Assembly (NCBI RefSeq): GCF_041296385.1
Contig: NC_091015.1
Location: forward strand, 55,432,345-55,496,344
DNA from: Aphelocoma coerulescens
Taxonomy: Eukaryota; Chordata; Aves; Passeriformes; Corvidae
Length of the DNA: 64,000 nucleotides
Reading direction: 5' to 3'
Under the pieces are notes generated by a model that was not told the origin of the DNA, made no database searches, and worked only from the letters and a program-made list of their open reading frames with translations. The position numbers and the translations under genes are program-made. Positions 27,481-39,600 of this stretch are shown piece by piece. The number at the start of each line of letters is the position of its first letter. Position 1 is the stretch's first letter.

Positions 27481-30400
27481 GAATATTCCTTTCCTTGACT
27501 TCATCTTCTTGATCCCCTTTCATATCTCTTTGTTTCACTGAACAATTCCCGATGTAGCTTTGCCTTTAGCTATTTTGTTTCTCTTTCTTCTGTTCTCTGC
27601 AAGATCACACAATTATTTATGCTATTCTTTTTGGAATATCTTCTATTTTGTTATATCTTTCCGGTACTTAGGAGCCATGGGCTTCTGTGTACTGTAGGCT
27701 ATAATGAACACGCTGGAAATCTCTACTGGAGAAACTGATGTTTATGTATGAAGGTACTGAGTTGTTTTGTGGCCCTACAAGTTAGACTCATACAAAAAGC
27801 ACAGCACAGGCCCTAAGTACAAGTTTGTATGAGACTCTTTATTCATGAAAAAGTGAGGGTTTTTTTCCCCTCTATAAACTTAGTAGACTTTTTATTCTAT
27901 GTTTTACTGAAGGTGGTGTTGGATAAAGCTGCCTATACTTTGTATGGATGTATCAGATCAATTTGTTGAAAGCTTCATTCTAACAATGATATCATGCATA
28001 TTAAGAGGACAACTGGACTATTTTGACTTAAGTTACAGGTACACACTAACAAGAGTAGAGGTCTGTGAATAACTGGTTGGTTTGGAGGTTTTTTTTGAAG
28101 TTTCTGACTTGAAAATAAAAGATTGGAAAATTTGTTTTTTGGGACAAGCTCCAATGACTTATTCGGGTTGTTTTTTTTTCTCCTAAAAGAAGTATTTCAC
28201 CTAGACTTCATGTCAACTAACTTATTTTTTAAAAATATATTCAAGGAAGTTTATTTGCAATGCTTCAGTGTGAAATGAAATTTCAAAGGATTTTGAAAAT
28301 ATAAAAAATGCTGTAGTTATTTAATTTTTAGCAAAATTGTTCTGATAAATTCAGCAGAAATTTGACTGATGATTTATTTAGCCTGTACTTACAGATTTCA
28401 AATGAAAATAATCTCAGTTGAAAAGTTTTCTCAGTATTAGCTCAAGTGACATTATATAGATGAGGAATGTTTGAATGTTTGTAGGTCTTCAAGATGTCAA
28501 TTATGAGCTGCAGCCAACCCATAGGAGTAGAAATTGACTGTAATATATATATAGTATCCGTGAAGGCTCTTAGATCTTCCTGCAGGCAGACACTGGGTGG
28601 TTGTCTCCAGGAGCAGGATTCACTGCCATTCTTATGAAAATGGTGGAAAATCTTGCCCTAAAGCTAACCTACCCCTGGAGTTTTGTCTATCTGTCACGGT
28701 GATCGAAGATAAAGGATTTGTTAATAGTCAGCTGGCTGGTCGTCTGTCTGGGAAATCAACACAGCAGCACAACGAATCAGGCAGGCAAAAGACTGATTGC
28801 TATGGCATTGCTTCTCCCCAGGAAAAAGCCAAGAGCTATGTCTACACAAAAAAGACCCTGGTTTTAATATATTACAGTCTGTTTAATCTCAAGGTACATG
28901 GTCCAAGTCGATTTTTTTTCTGAAAGCAAATTCTTAAAGACCCAACATTTCTGAAAAGTTTAATAGGATTGTGGGTTGCAGTGAATGGGAAGATATAGGC
29001 ATGATGAAGAATGAATTGAAGCAATGGCATTTGTATGGCCATAATTACTTAAGTTTTAGGTTTGTGTTGTGCATATTTGGCTTAGAAGCCACTGAATTAA
29101 TTTACCACCCTGACAAAGGCTGATAGGTGATTAGAAAGAGGGCAGGTTTGGCCACTGAAAAGCAAACTCATTTGTAGGATTTACTTCCTGGCAAGAAATA
29201 TCTGTTCCAGCTGAAATATGTCATTTTTGACTTCTTGAGATCATCTCTAAATGAAAATAATCAATTTTCAAAACCTTTGCAAGATTTCCAAGAAAAATGC
29301 CCGGGATTTGGTAGGTGATTGAGAGAAGTCAGATATTTGGAGAAAATGAGCATTTTTCATCCAAAATTTTGGCTTCATCAAAATTATGCTTCCTACAGTA
29401 GTGACCAAAGACATAATTTTAGATAGGTAACTGCTTTTTAAACAGCTTGTCATCCAAAAAGCATATTCAGTTTGCCCTGTAATAATTTTTGGATTTTGGA
29501 TTTTTTTGTTGTTGTTCCTAAGCGGAACTTAAAACACTGTTATTAGAGTGCTGTTCACAGAGGTCTACATTGCTTCTAATCAACTAACATCCCATTCATC
29601 TTGATCTCCTTTATATCTATATATGTAAGCTGGATTTGGTGTTCTGACAGTTCCTTGGTTCTTAGAGAATGTGTTTATTCCAACTCCGTGTGTATGGGGA
29701 GTGTGTGCGTGTGTATTTATATGTACACATGTATGTAACTGGGTCATTAGAAGAAGTAGTTGTGCACCTTGGAAAATTTTAGTGATGCCACTGGATGTTC
29801 TTCCTATTGTTCAAATTTGATAACTTTACATGAGAAACTTTTCATATGTCTTGGGCATTTTCCAAATACGAATCAGAAGACCTAAAGAAAGCATAATGAG
29901 GGCTACTGAGGGCTAATGCCTAGAGACATGAATGCACAAGAACTTTGTAAGTTGTTTAAAACTTAATTTAAAAAACCCTATGTGGACACTTGGTAAATGT
30001 TGCCTTTGTCATTGTTACCTCCTTATTAACTCCATTGTGTTACGTGGCTACTACATGTCAGAATGACAAAAGGAAGACTTTAGCAAGGTTTTTGTGAGTC
30101 CTGTGGGAATAGACCCTTCTCTTTCCCCAAGGTCAGAGCTGCCCCTTCTACCCCTGCTATTTTGTGGCATTTAGAAACTTAGCAGTGGATACCTTCTTGT
30201 AGGTTGGATTTGTCATGTTAGTCGCAGTTAGCGGGGGGCACATTTACAGTGATGGAAACGATTGTTTCACATTATCCACCCTGTGATGTATATGGTCCCT
30301 TAGGACAAAGCAAAGTTCACTGAATGAAGCCCTTTCTCTCAGTCACACTAAATGAAAAACAAATTTATTTGTTTTACACAATTCTTTAATGAATGAGTCA

Positions 30401-31329
30401 GCCATGCTTCCCACTTATTCAGCTACCGTCACTCCACTTTCTGATACAAAAATCTGAGCATTTTTAAATTATGTGTGCAGTGGTCAGTGACTCACTGGTG
30501 ACTTGGGGAGGCAATGCTGAGGCCCACTCTCAGCTTATTAGTCCATTAAAAGTGATACAGAATACCCATGAAGTCCAGTTTTTCCCATTAAAGCAGTATA
30601 AGAAAGTTTGTAGCTTGTCGATTTAAAAATAATCCATTTTGCATTCCTACTAAACTGTGTCTGCTTGATAAACAAGACTGTTGCTTTTCTCAACTTTTTG
30701 AAAAGCCCTTTGGATTGTGCTTACAGAACAGAGGTTAAATACTAAGAAAAAGGAAGCTGTATACATTTCCTCAAGGAGTTTATAATGATAAAGAAAATTA
30801 TTAGTAACTAATAGATGGGCCTTCTTGGAAGAAGAATTATGATTTTCAGAAATATGGCTTAAAGGTGCTGGGAAAAATCTGTCATCTTTTGTTAACAGAA
30901 AAGCAAAAAGCTATTAACTTTGGTCATTTGGAACATTTACTTTTGGATCCAAAATTTTATGAAAAACAGTTACTTTAAAGCTGTAGTTTGTTCTAAAGCT
31001 GTCTTATGTCAGGTCTAGAAATAGCAATACTAACCATTAGGCCATGAGACGGGGTGGGTTTTTTTCCTCTTTTAGGTGGGAATAGCTGAAGAACAGGGTG
31101 CCTCCCTTTTCTAACTTAATCTGAACTCAAAATAACTTTTGTCTTGTTATAACAGCTCTTTTCTGAGTCACTGTATGAAAAAGAGACTGGAAGTATTGGA
31201 TATCATAGATCAAACACTTCAAAGCCAACTTTGACTTAGCTTTATGCATGCTTTAGAGTAGACTAATGTACAATAGTATCCAGGAAACTGAGCCAGTAAT
31301 TCATAAGGGTCCAAAATGTTTTCCTTAGG

Positions 31330-31640
31330 ATGAATCATAGCAGCATAAATGATAGGATTGGAGAAGATCCTTTAGGTCATCCAATTCAAAACCTGTGTAT
31401 CTTCCTTTTCAGTAATCCCCACTAGGATTTCATCTGCCCTATCTCTGCAAACTTCCCATATCCCTGACTCAGCCACCTCCCTGGGTAGTTTCTTCCATTG
31501 CCTAATTATTTAACCTGAACATCTTTAAACCTTACACCATCATGCCTAGTGTGAATAATTTATGACTACAGAAAATGATTCTTTCTCCTCCCTTCTGCCA
31601 TCATGCTCAAATATCATCTCTCCCTTTAAATGTGTCATTG
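31330..31640 (-). mobile_element. CR1 LINE 3'-region fragment (antisense), diverged
   Basis: The copy opens with a decayed terminus ('atgataggattggagaagatcctttaggtcatccaat'). It continues through 'cctgactcagccacctccctggg' and 'cttccattgcctaattattt' to 'tctctccctttaaatgtgtcattgg', the antisense order of an amniote CR1 3' region. It is the longest CR1 remnant in the window, at about 300 bp. No open reading frame is left. Confidence 0.65.
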
Positions 31641-34600
31641 GTTTTTTTTTTCTTGTAACTGCATGAATAATAATCCCAGGAAAGTTGGGGTTTTTCAGCT
31701 GTCTTTGGTGCTTCTGTCACTGTAACTGATATTCTTTGAACTTTTGGTTTTCAAGACTCAAAACCATTTTGATCTACAAATGAACTTTCTGTGACTCAAT
31801 GATATGTGTGTATTAAGCCATGCTTTTGAAGAACATGACTGAAATATTCTGTGTCTTTGTTTATAGAAGCTGCTTTCTTGAGGGTGCTAATTGACATGCA
31901 CAGCATTTGAGGGATTTAAGTGACTTTCTTGGTGTCAGCTATGCTCAACCTCATGTTACTAATCAGGATATTAATATAATCATGTATTCTTACTCTGTTT
32001 TGAAAACTGAACTCCAAAAACTCTTGGAGTTGCTTGGAGTTGCCTACTGCCGAGTTAAAATTTATCATGATTATCTCTAAAAGCAGCTTCCCAGTTTGTA
32101 GCTGTGTTGATAAACAGAGACATAAACCTTTCAGTGTACATTTCTCTAAGTGTATGTGCTCAGACCAGCATTATTGAGATAGGATTTTTGGATGCTCTAT
32201 AAAATGACACATTGAGAAATTCTTAATGGGGGATATGAAGATGAAAGGAAGCATTTTATTCCTGATGAAATGAGGTAAAGAAGCCCTAATCTTCAGAATT
32301 TCTATTTATACCCTGTATTTTTTAGGATCTGCCTAAGCTTGTCAGAATATGCTAATGAGAAACCTCTCTGATGTTAATTGTCTCATCTGCTATAATGTAG
32401 AATGTGCCAATTAGAGCAATGTGACATTTATGTTGTTCTCCTAGATGACTAATAAATACTGAATGTTGGAAAAAATACAGGGTAGAGGTGGGAAGGCTGG
32501 TTATTGCAAGCTGTGTTTTCCTGATTCTGTATTGCCTCCCATTTTGGAGTTGCACAGTAAAAATAGCTGCAGTCTGTACCTCACCTGTCAGCTCACCTCT
32601 CCCGCAGTTTACTCATGTAGTAGTTCTTTGATCCATGCAGAAGTATTCCAGGTTCCCTATAGCCATGTACAGTGGTGTTGTGCAAACTTGTGTGAAACCA
32701 AGGTAAAGCCTGTTCTGTGCCTTCAGTTCTGCCAGCCAGTAATTACAGTAAATGTGTTAGATTTAGTGGATCCACGGCTTTTCGTGAAAGTAACCCATTC
32801 ATATGGTTCACTTTGGCATGGCAATTTGTAGAAATAGACACAAGGGTTATTTGTAAGAAGTTAATGTCAGGGAAGTAACAGATTTTGAAGACAGTGTCTT
32901 GGGTGCTGGGCACTATTTTTTTGGCTCAAATAATTTTTTTTTAATATTATAAGTTTATAATTACACTTTAATTTTTAACAGGCCATGTTTTCAGCCTAAC
33001 AAAGGAAAAAATGCATTAGGATTTTATATCCTTCTCATTGAGATGTTTTTTTCCCCCAGGTATTTTTGTAAACCTCCCTTCTTTAATTTCTGTTTTGTTA
33101 TGCTTCTTAGAGGTCCTGTAACCAGCCATTCCTCAGATGTCAAGAGGCTGAGGGCACTGTGCAGTGGCAGTGTCATGGCTTAAATGTGCAACACTAATGC
33201 ACAGGTTGGTAGACTCGTGGTCTGTGGTAAATCTGCAGCCATTCTCTTCAGGTACAAAAAGCTGACCATAGTCATAACTCCTTTTTTCTGTTTCTCATTC
33301 AGATTATGTGTGTGTCCAGCTTTTATAGGGGTGTGTAGCAGCCAGTTTCATAATTCTGGCACTATTTTCCTTGGCTATGGCCAGAAAGCAAGATATTCTC
33401 TGGTACTTTTTTCATGCAGAGCTGTACACAGCTCAACAAAGCCATGTAGTCAGGAATAGTGTTAACTGTAGCTTTGCAGTGGTTCCTACACTGCATTGAG
33501 CTATGGTGGGTGTTTCACTGGCAGTGCATTACTTAAACACAGATACTCGCTGAGGAACACCCTGCAGAAAGTGGAAGAAGTTAATTTTGTTATTTCCATG
33601 GTGCGTTTCAAGGGGTATCTCCTTTTATCTTCTCTCATATTTGTTAATCTCTTAGTCCTAGAGCAGTATTTCTTTCTCCTCCCCAGTGTTTGTAGCTCAT
33701 CTTGCCTTCCTATAATCTACAAGTTTCATTATCTTGCTACCTACCTCCTTCCCCATGACCATTAATGAAACAAGATGGGACCTGCTGCTGGTCCCTTTGC
33801 CATCCCAGCGTGTGCTACATGACAAGAGCTTTGAACAAAAGAGTGGCCATTCGAGGGCTGACCTTTGGAATCCCAAGTCAGTTCTTAACATGGTACTTTT
33901 AACTGTCCTTAAAAAAAAAAGTAGCAACTTCAGTAAGGGGAACTTCTTAGGCCCTTGGGGTCTTAGGCTTCCAGCTGTTGCTGAAACTTTACTGCTTTAG
34001 TCTTTTGTATCTCAAGGCTTGAGATAACATTTGTTCAGTTTAGTACCATCACCCATGAAAACCAGTGTAAATACTAAAATCCCTAAGCACCAAAAACATT
34101 GGAAGTGTAAAATAAAAGCTGGAAAATAAATCTAGATGGTTTTGATCGTGTGAAATTGCACGAATCTAAATGAAAGTGTATTGGTTTAAGTTTATGTAGG
34201 TTGTTGGTGCTAAATTCTGTGTGAATATGATTGTGAAAGCAGTTAGGCTGACAGGAGACTGGTGGCTTTGGTTTAGAACACTGGATGCTCAAATTTTATC
34301 CTGCTGACCTGCTGGATCATTTCATTGTGTATTGGGGGATTTCAGCCTTCTACAGAGAAGAAGGAAAAAAACATAACACAAACCTCATAAAATCTGTGTG
34401 TTATTTTATTATTACTCATATATCATTTGGAGATGGTGCCAATTTATTTTGGTTTGCTTACATTAATTAGAAAAGGATTTAAGTTAAATAATTTTCAATC
34501 TATAGTAAGAGTGCATATGTAAGAAACTGCTGGGTGAAATAACCACTTTTAATTTTAGTCATTCAAGTATGTGTGTGTACAAATTTGTGTGATTATCCAC

Positions 34601-35200
34601 TGTTTTCTTTCCCCTAAGATATTTGAAGCAACTTCTTATGAGTCTCTACCCCCTTTTCCAATTCTGTCAGGTTCATTATTGCAAAGATTATTATCCTATC
34701 CAAGACTGATTAATGTATTTTCCTCTTGCCCAAGCTGATAGTCATATATATATATGTAAAAGTATATCCTAATGAGTGTATGCATTCAATTTTCTATTGT
34801 TTTGCACCTTGTATTGTCATTTTTGTCCCATAAAAAGGGACAGGATAAATGCAAGTAGATTGGAGTAACTGTGTCTCAGATCATATGCCCAATTGTTCTC
34901 TGTCATTTTGTTCTGATGCAAAAGTAGTCCATGATTTTGTAATTTGAACTGTCATTGTCCATGATATGCATAGAAAAGCTGATGTGAAATTCCCTTTATT
35001 GCCTTAATTTTTTTTTTATTTTCTGAACTTGCAAGTGCTTGAATTTGCAAGTTAAGCATTTTTATCTTAACTATTTTGCATGTAATAAATTGTTTCCTCC
35101 AGCTATAACCAAGGCTTTCACAAACTGATGGAATCAACAATGTAGTGCATTTAGTTGCCAACGACACTAAATTTTTAAGCATCTTGTTTTTGCTTTACAG

Positions 35201-35247
35201 GTTTGTCTGAGGATGCAGCAGAGGAAACAAAAAGCCATGAACTCTGA
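35201..35247 (+). CDS. BBS9: Candidate terminal coding exon, BBS9 C-terminus
   Basis: A textbook acceptor precedes position 35201: a branch-like CACTAAA at 35164-35170, a T-rich tract, then TTTACAG. If the upstream exon contributes one base (phase 1), the exon reads G-LSEDAAEETKSHEL and stops at 35245-35247. Human BBS9 (PTHB1, a BBSome subunit that helps sort membrane proteins to cilia) ends in ...GVSE, so GLSE fits, followed by an 11-residue extension. Support also comes from position and strand: BBS9 lies upstream of BMPER in the same orientation in vertebrates. A caution is that the other phase (starting VCLRMQQRKQ) stays open for 45 codons to a TAG, so the frame is not settled by length. 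The match is only four residues and no other BBS9 exon was found here. Confidence 0.45.
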
Positions 35248-35869
35248 AGACTACCCTCAGGAGAAATTTCTATCTGATGCCAGATGCATTTGTAATGCAG
35301 CAGTACCAATCCATTTTACTCTGTATGGATTTTAGCTTCCAGAAGGAGAGGACTGTACTAATTTATATGAAAACAAAAAAGTTCCACTCTAATAATTTGG
35401 TTGGGTCTCCCTGCCAGCTACTATCATCCTGTCTGTGAGCAAAGTTTAAGCACTTACCCAACTGTGGTAGGGGTGTTGTGTTGTGTTTTGCGATATATCA
35501 TCCCTTTCTAAGGATTCAGTTGATTGATCAAAGACTGTTTATACATAGTTAAAAGCAACCTTTGTTTCGGGATATGTTTTGTCCTTTTAAGAAAGATATT
35601 CTGAGCTGCACCTCCCTTTGAGATTATATTAACATTTGTTATATCACAGTTTTGACAGAAGATAACTATCTTGTTTCCTTCTGTACTAACATTCATGATT
35701 CCAGACAGCTGAATTCACCACCAGGAGAAAAACTGGTAATCCATCAACTCTTCCCCCCTCCCCTCCATTGCTTACACAGACTCCTGCTCTCTAGAGATAT
35801 AGAGTAAAATATGGTTACTGGACATAAAGGGCAAACCCTTTTGCCATTAACTATGTCACTATGAATGGG
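35248..35869 (+). other. BBS9: Candidate BBS9 3' UTR
   Basis: Sequence between the proposed stop codon and the AATAAA signal, about 620 bases. It has the mixed composition of an untranslated region, with no further splice signals that look strong. Its assignment depends on the terminal-exon call upstream. Confidence 0.4.
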
Positions 35870-35875
35870 AATAAA
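35870..35875 (+). terminator. AATAAA polyadenylation signal
   Basis: A canonical AATAAA hexamer sits about 620 bases after the candidate stop codon. T/GT-rich sequence about 50-90 bases downstream (gtgatttctgcttttcttgtc, 35931 on) could act as the downstream element. It supports the view that 35201 begins a terminal exon, though AATAAA also occurs by chance in AT-rich DNA. Confidence 0.45.
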
Positions 35876-36614
35876 GTTTACACTGTAAGTACCTTGAGCA
35901 CAGCAACACATTGATCTTTTTATGGTTACCTGTGATTTCTGCTTTTCTTGTCAATCAGTCTGTTCTAGTTATGGGTAAGATTTTTAAAAGTAACTAACAA
36001 TTTTTGAGTGCCTTAATTTTTATTAATCCAGCTGGAGGGTGCTTTGGGTGTTGTGTATTTAGAAAGTGCTGAGTATTAACCTTCTGAAGGTCAGGCTCAT
36101 GAAAGGTGCCTGAAATGCACCCAACTGAGGCAAACTTTGAGAGTACCTTGGCCTAGAGTTTGGAAGAGTCAGGCTCGTGTCTGGGTTTCTGAGAGTGAGT
36201 TATTACTAAAATACACTTGGAACTGAAAATAACTCAGACTGAGTTATGGTCAAGTGTATAAACAGGCATTTGAACAGGGCCTCTCCTGGCTGTTGCTAGT
36301 TCATACCAAAATATAAGTTGCAGTCTCTTGGATGGCACATACAAAACGCACTGATAGCCCCAGTTTAGTTTGTGGTACGTGCAATCGCATGAGCTGTCTC
36401 CACATCCCACACTCCCGTTGGTTTCCTCAACAGGGGTTCACTAGCTCCTGTTCTAGCTGTAGTAAAGGTCCCTCCAACTCACTTTTGTGCTGTTTCAGAA
36501 GAAGTTGTAACAGTTGCTGTGGTCAATGCTAGCTTGATCTATGGAGACAATATTTTTCAGAATGTCTTAAGCCATCAACCTTCATCATCTCCATATCTAC
36601 TTTCAACTTCCTTG

Positions 36615-36627
36615 CCCCCCCCCCCCC
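36615..36627. repeat. Poly-C run
   Basis: Thirteen consecutive C on the + strand. It is a simple homopolymer and a likely site of sequencing or slippage error. Confidence 0.9.
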
Positions 36628-39600
36628 TAAAACAAAACCAGCTTTGCACAACTTGTGCATCTGCTGTTTAACCCTCTGGTCCTACTCTGGCTCAGTACAC
36701 AATATAACTGTTTCAAGAAGCCTTTTTCAACATGTTAGCTATTAAATAGAGCTCAGTAGCCAAGGAACTGGGTAAAGCCTCTGATACCTCTAGGGCTGAA
36801 GTGAGCTCTAACTCCCAACAAAAATGACTCTGTCCCCCAGGAGACCTCAGATGTATCTACGAGTTGTGGGGCCAGAAATCTTGCTTCTTTCCCAGGAAAG
36901 AAAAATCCTACCCCCTGCTTATTATGGAGTGATTCTGCCCTCTGAGTTTTCTTCACTCTGATCCCTCCCCTGTGGTTTTTGTCAGGAGGGTGGTATCCAA
37001 CCCATTGTCAAGGTACCCTGCTGCGCTGTGAAAATTACACAATAAAATAATCTCCTGTAGTCTCTGCACACACCTCAGTGACCAAAGAAAATCCATGGAG
37101 AACTAATCAATTACTGTAGCTATTAGGCTTAAACATTAACTATAGATCTCAAATCTTCTTTTGTCCTCTTGTCAGCGGCTACTAGGGAATCTAGAAAAAT
37201 CAAGCACAGTTACTACAGAAAGCCTGTACCATAACGGTGGAGAATGCTGGACTAAAGAATCCTAAACTATAAGGATATAATATAGCTGGAAAGTACACTG
37301 CTATGAGACTTCTGTGAAATGTATTACTCTGTCATGATTCCCATTATTGAATGTGGTCCCAGTACTCAGAGCTGCCTGGCTTCATTGGGACTTGAGGGTA
37401 AATGACAAGTGGGCACTCAGGTCAATTATATCATCCACTCTTATTTAAGTTATTTTCTGTCATTTTAAGATGTAATGCTCAGAAGCACTCTTATTTGCCT
37501 TTTCTGCTCCATGCTTTGCAAAATAAGGTCTCATGAGAATAGTTTTACAAAAAATGAGAAAATATACTGGTAATAAAGGGAGGGGGAGGGGAAGGAAGAA
37601 AAAGGTAGAACTGTCTATAGTAGTAAAGTATGACCTCTTTGTATACTGTGCTAAATTGCAGTATTTGATAATATCATCAAGATTTAAAAGTTGCATTGAA
37701 TAAAAATTACTTAGTTTCCCCCAATGCCAAATAGTCCATCTAATTCAGAGGAAGGAAGTAATTGAAATGTAGTCATTTATGCAGCAGCCTAAGAGGAAAT
37801 ATTGTAAAGTAATTCTTAGCAGTTCTCAAATGTAGTTTGAATTTTTAAGAAAGTTCTTTTTGGCTGGAAAAAAATCAGGCCAATTACAGGAAGTTTGGAA
37901 GCTAGAGAGGTGTAAGGAATGTAAGGAAACCTTGCTAGTTTGGGGGGACCATGTGTTTGGTTCTCATCAGTGATCCTTCTGAGGCTGAGAGAGGCACTGG
38001 TGGCCAGTCAAACCGTTCTGAACAGGATTTTAGAGTAATGCCTAAATGCCTGTCAGCTCTTCTGGTCAGCTTAAATATGCAGCCTATCTGCATGTTTAGC
38101 TATTCGAGTAGGGTTTTTTATGGTTAAGTGGCTCACAGAGTAAAATCAATTTTAAATGACAATTTTATTGGAAATAAATCTAAAAGGAATTTTGTGACAT
38201 TTTGAAAATAATGCTGTGAGTCATGGCATCTATTATCTAGAACTTTGAAATACATTTTCTAATATAAGTCCTAACATAAAGTTATATATTCTTCTGTTAA
38301 ACAGGTAACTACTTCTAAAGTTTATTTTCATGGTGGAAGTTTATTTTCAGAATGTTATTGTCCAATGGCTTTTCTTTAATTTTGTTTTTCTGCCATTGCA
38401 TTTTAGAAAAACAGATTAAAACAATTACTACTCTGATGACCAAAATCTGGAGGTCTGGACACTGCTCATCTTTTGGGCTTTGTACACAAAGCTGAGTTCA
38501 AACTAAGACAGTGGTTTCCAGCCCCAGATTCATTCTTCTGTCCAACTATTATTCAACTGTGACACAGAAAAACATTTCTCTACTTTCAAGGGGTTGGGCT
38601 TTGCTTTATAATGTCGTTATTTTCTCTTCTTCAGCATTTACTGTACAGAGAGAATTAGATATAAGTTTCAATATTCTTTTATTGCTTATAAAGAGTAATT
38701 TCCTGCCATAAACTGAAATTTGTTGAGCAGAGGTTGTATTTCTATGTGAAGTTTTTCCAGCATTTGAAAAAAAATAAAAAAATTACAGGGTATGCATCAT
38801 ATTGAATAAGTATCTTTCCTTCTTATCAGAATATTCTGTTTATAAATAATCTATAAAAAAAAACCCTGGTGCAAAAATACTGTAAAATATATGAGATATT
38901 CCTGAAACCAAGCTTCTGCATGACTTCTTAATTTGAAATTACCCTTGAGTTTCCCACAGCTTAGTTTGCTGTCACCCCTTTACATCTCATTGCTTTCTTC
39001 ATTTACTCCTTTATAGAATAAGGTTGCTCCAGTGTTTATGTGGTATCTTCATGTGCTGTTGGCAGGTGACTCTAGCTCCTTTGCAGCTCAAAAGTAAAGT
39101 TTGCACAGCATTATGCTGCTTCATGAGCCTTGATCCTGTCAAGGGGACATGCCCACGGGGCCAGGCTTATAATTAACAAAATTCACCCAAGCTGGAAGTG
39201 GTTATGAATGCATTGTTTCAATGAAAATTTATCCTAATATTCTAGTAGATGAAGTTCAACACAAGTTTGTTATTTATATAAACACTGAAAAAATTTGCTT
39301 GTTTTAGAGTCTTGGACTGCCTCTCTATTTTTTTTTTTTTTGTCCCCTGTCTTGTAAATTCTTATAATAGTCAGCAGTATTAGGAATTACTATTTCTGTC
39401 CTCCTTTTCAAGACAGCTGGTTCTTGCTGCATAGAAACTGCTAACTTGGAGGAATGTGCTTTTTCCAGGAGACCAGCAGATCACAGCAGAGATACTTAGC
39501 ACTTCTATTTGCATTAAATGTATGGCAAGTGATGTAGTTAATTATGGAATGGAAGCACAACCCAGCTAATTGAATTGACCTGGTCTTCTCTGACAAGATG

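Larger units (their letters stand above)
1..35200 (+). other. Gene-free AT-rich stretch, inferred intron(s) of BBS9
   Basis: No exon with recognisable protein similarity was found in these 35 kb on either strand. Open frames are short and lack the splice-site and codon patterns of real exons. I infer that the stretch is intronic because a strong acceptor and a candidate terminal exon of a + strand gene follow at 35201. I looked for the preceding BBS9 exons (the C-terminal helical part and the acidic tail) and did not find them, so the penultimate exon probably lies upstream of the window. Contents that can be named are listed separately: CR1 fragments, an ancient SINE-like repeat, poly-T and poly-A runs and a TA/CA microsatellite. 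The rest shows nothing I can assign. If the terminal-exon call is wrong, this is simply intergenic DNA. Confidence 0.4.

Noticed and set aside
28847..28892. Possible BBS9 exon ending in CTCAAG|GTACAT near 28892
   Set aside because: Acceptor- and donor-like sites exist around 28820-28892, but the translation has no resemblance to the BBS9 C-terminal region and the phase does not suit the 35201 exon.
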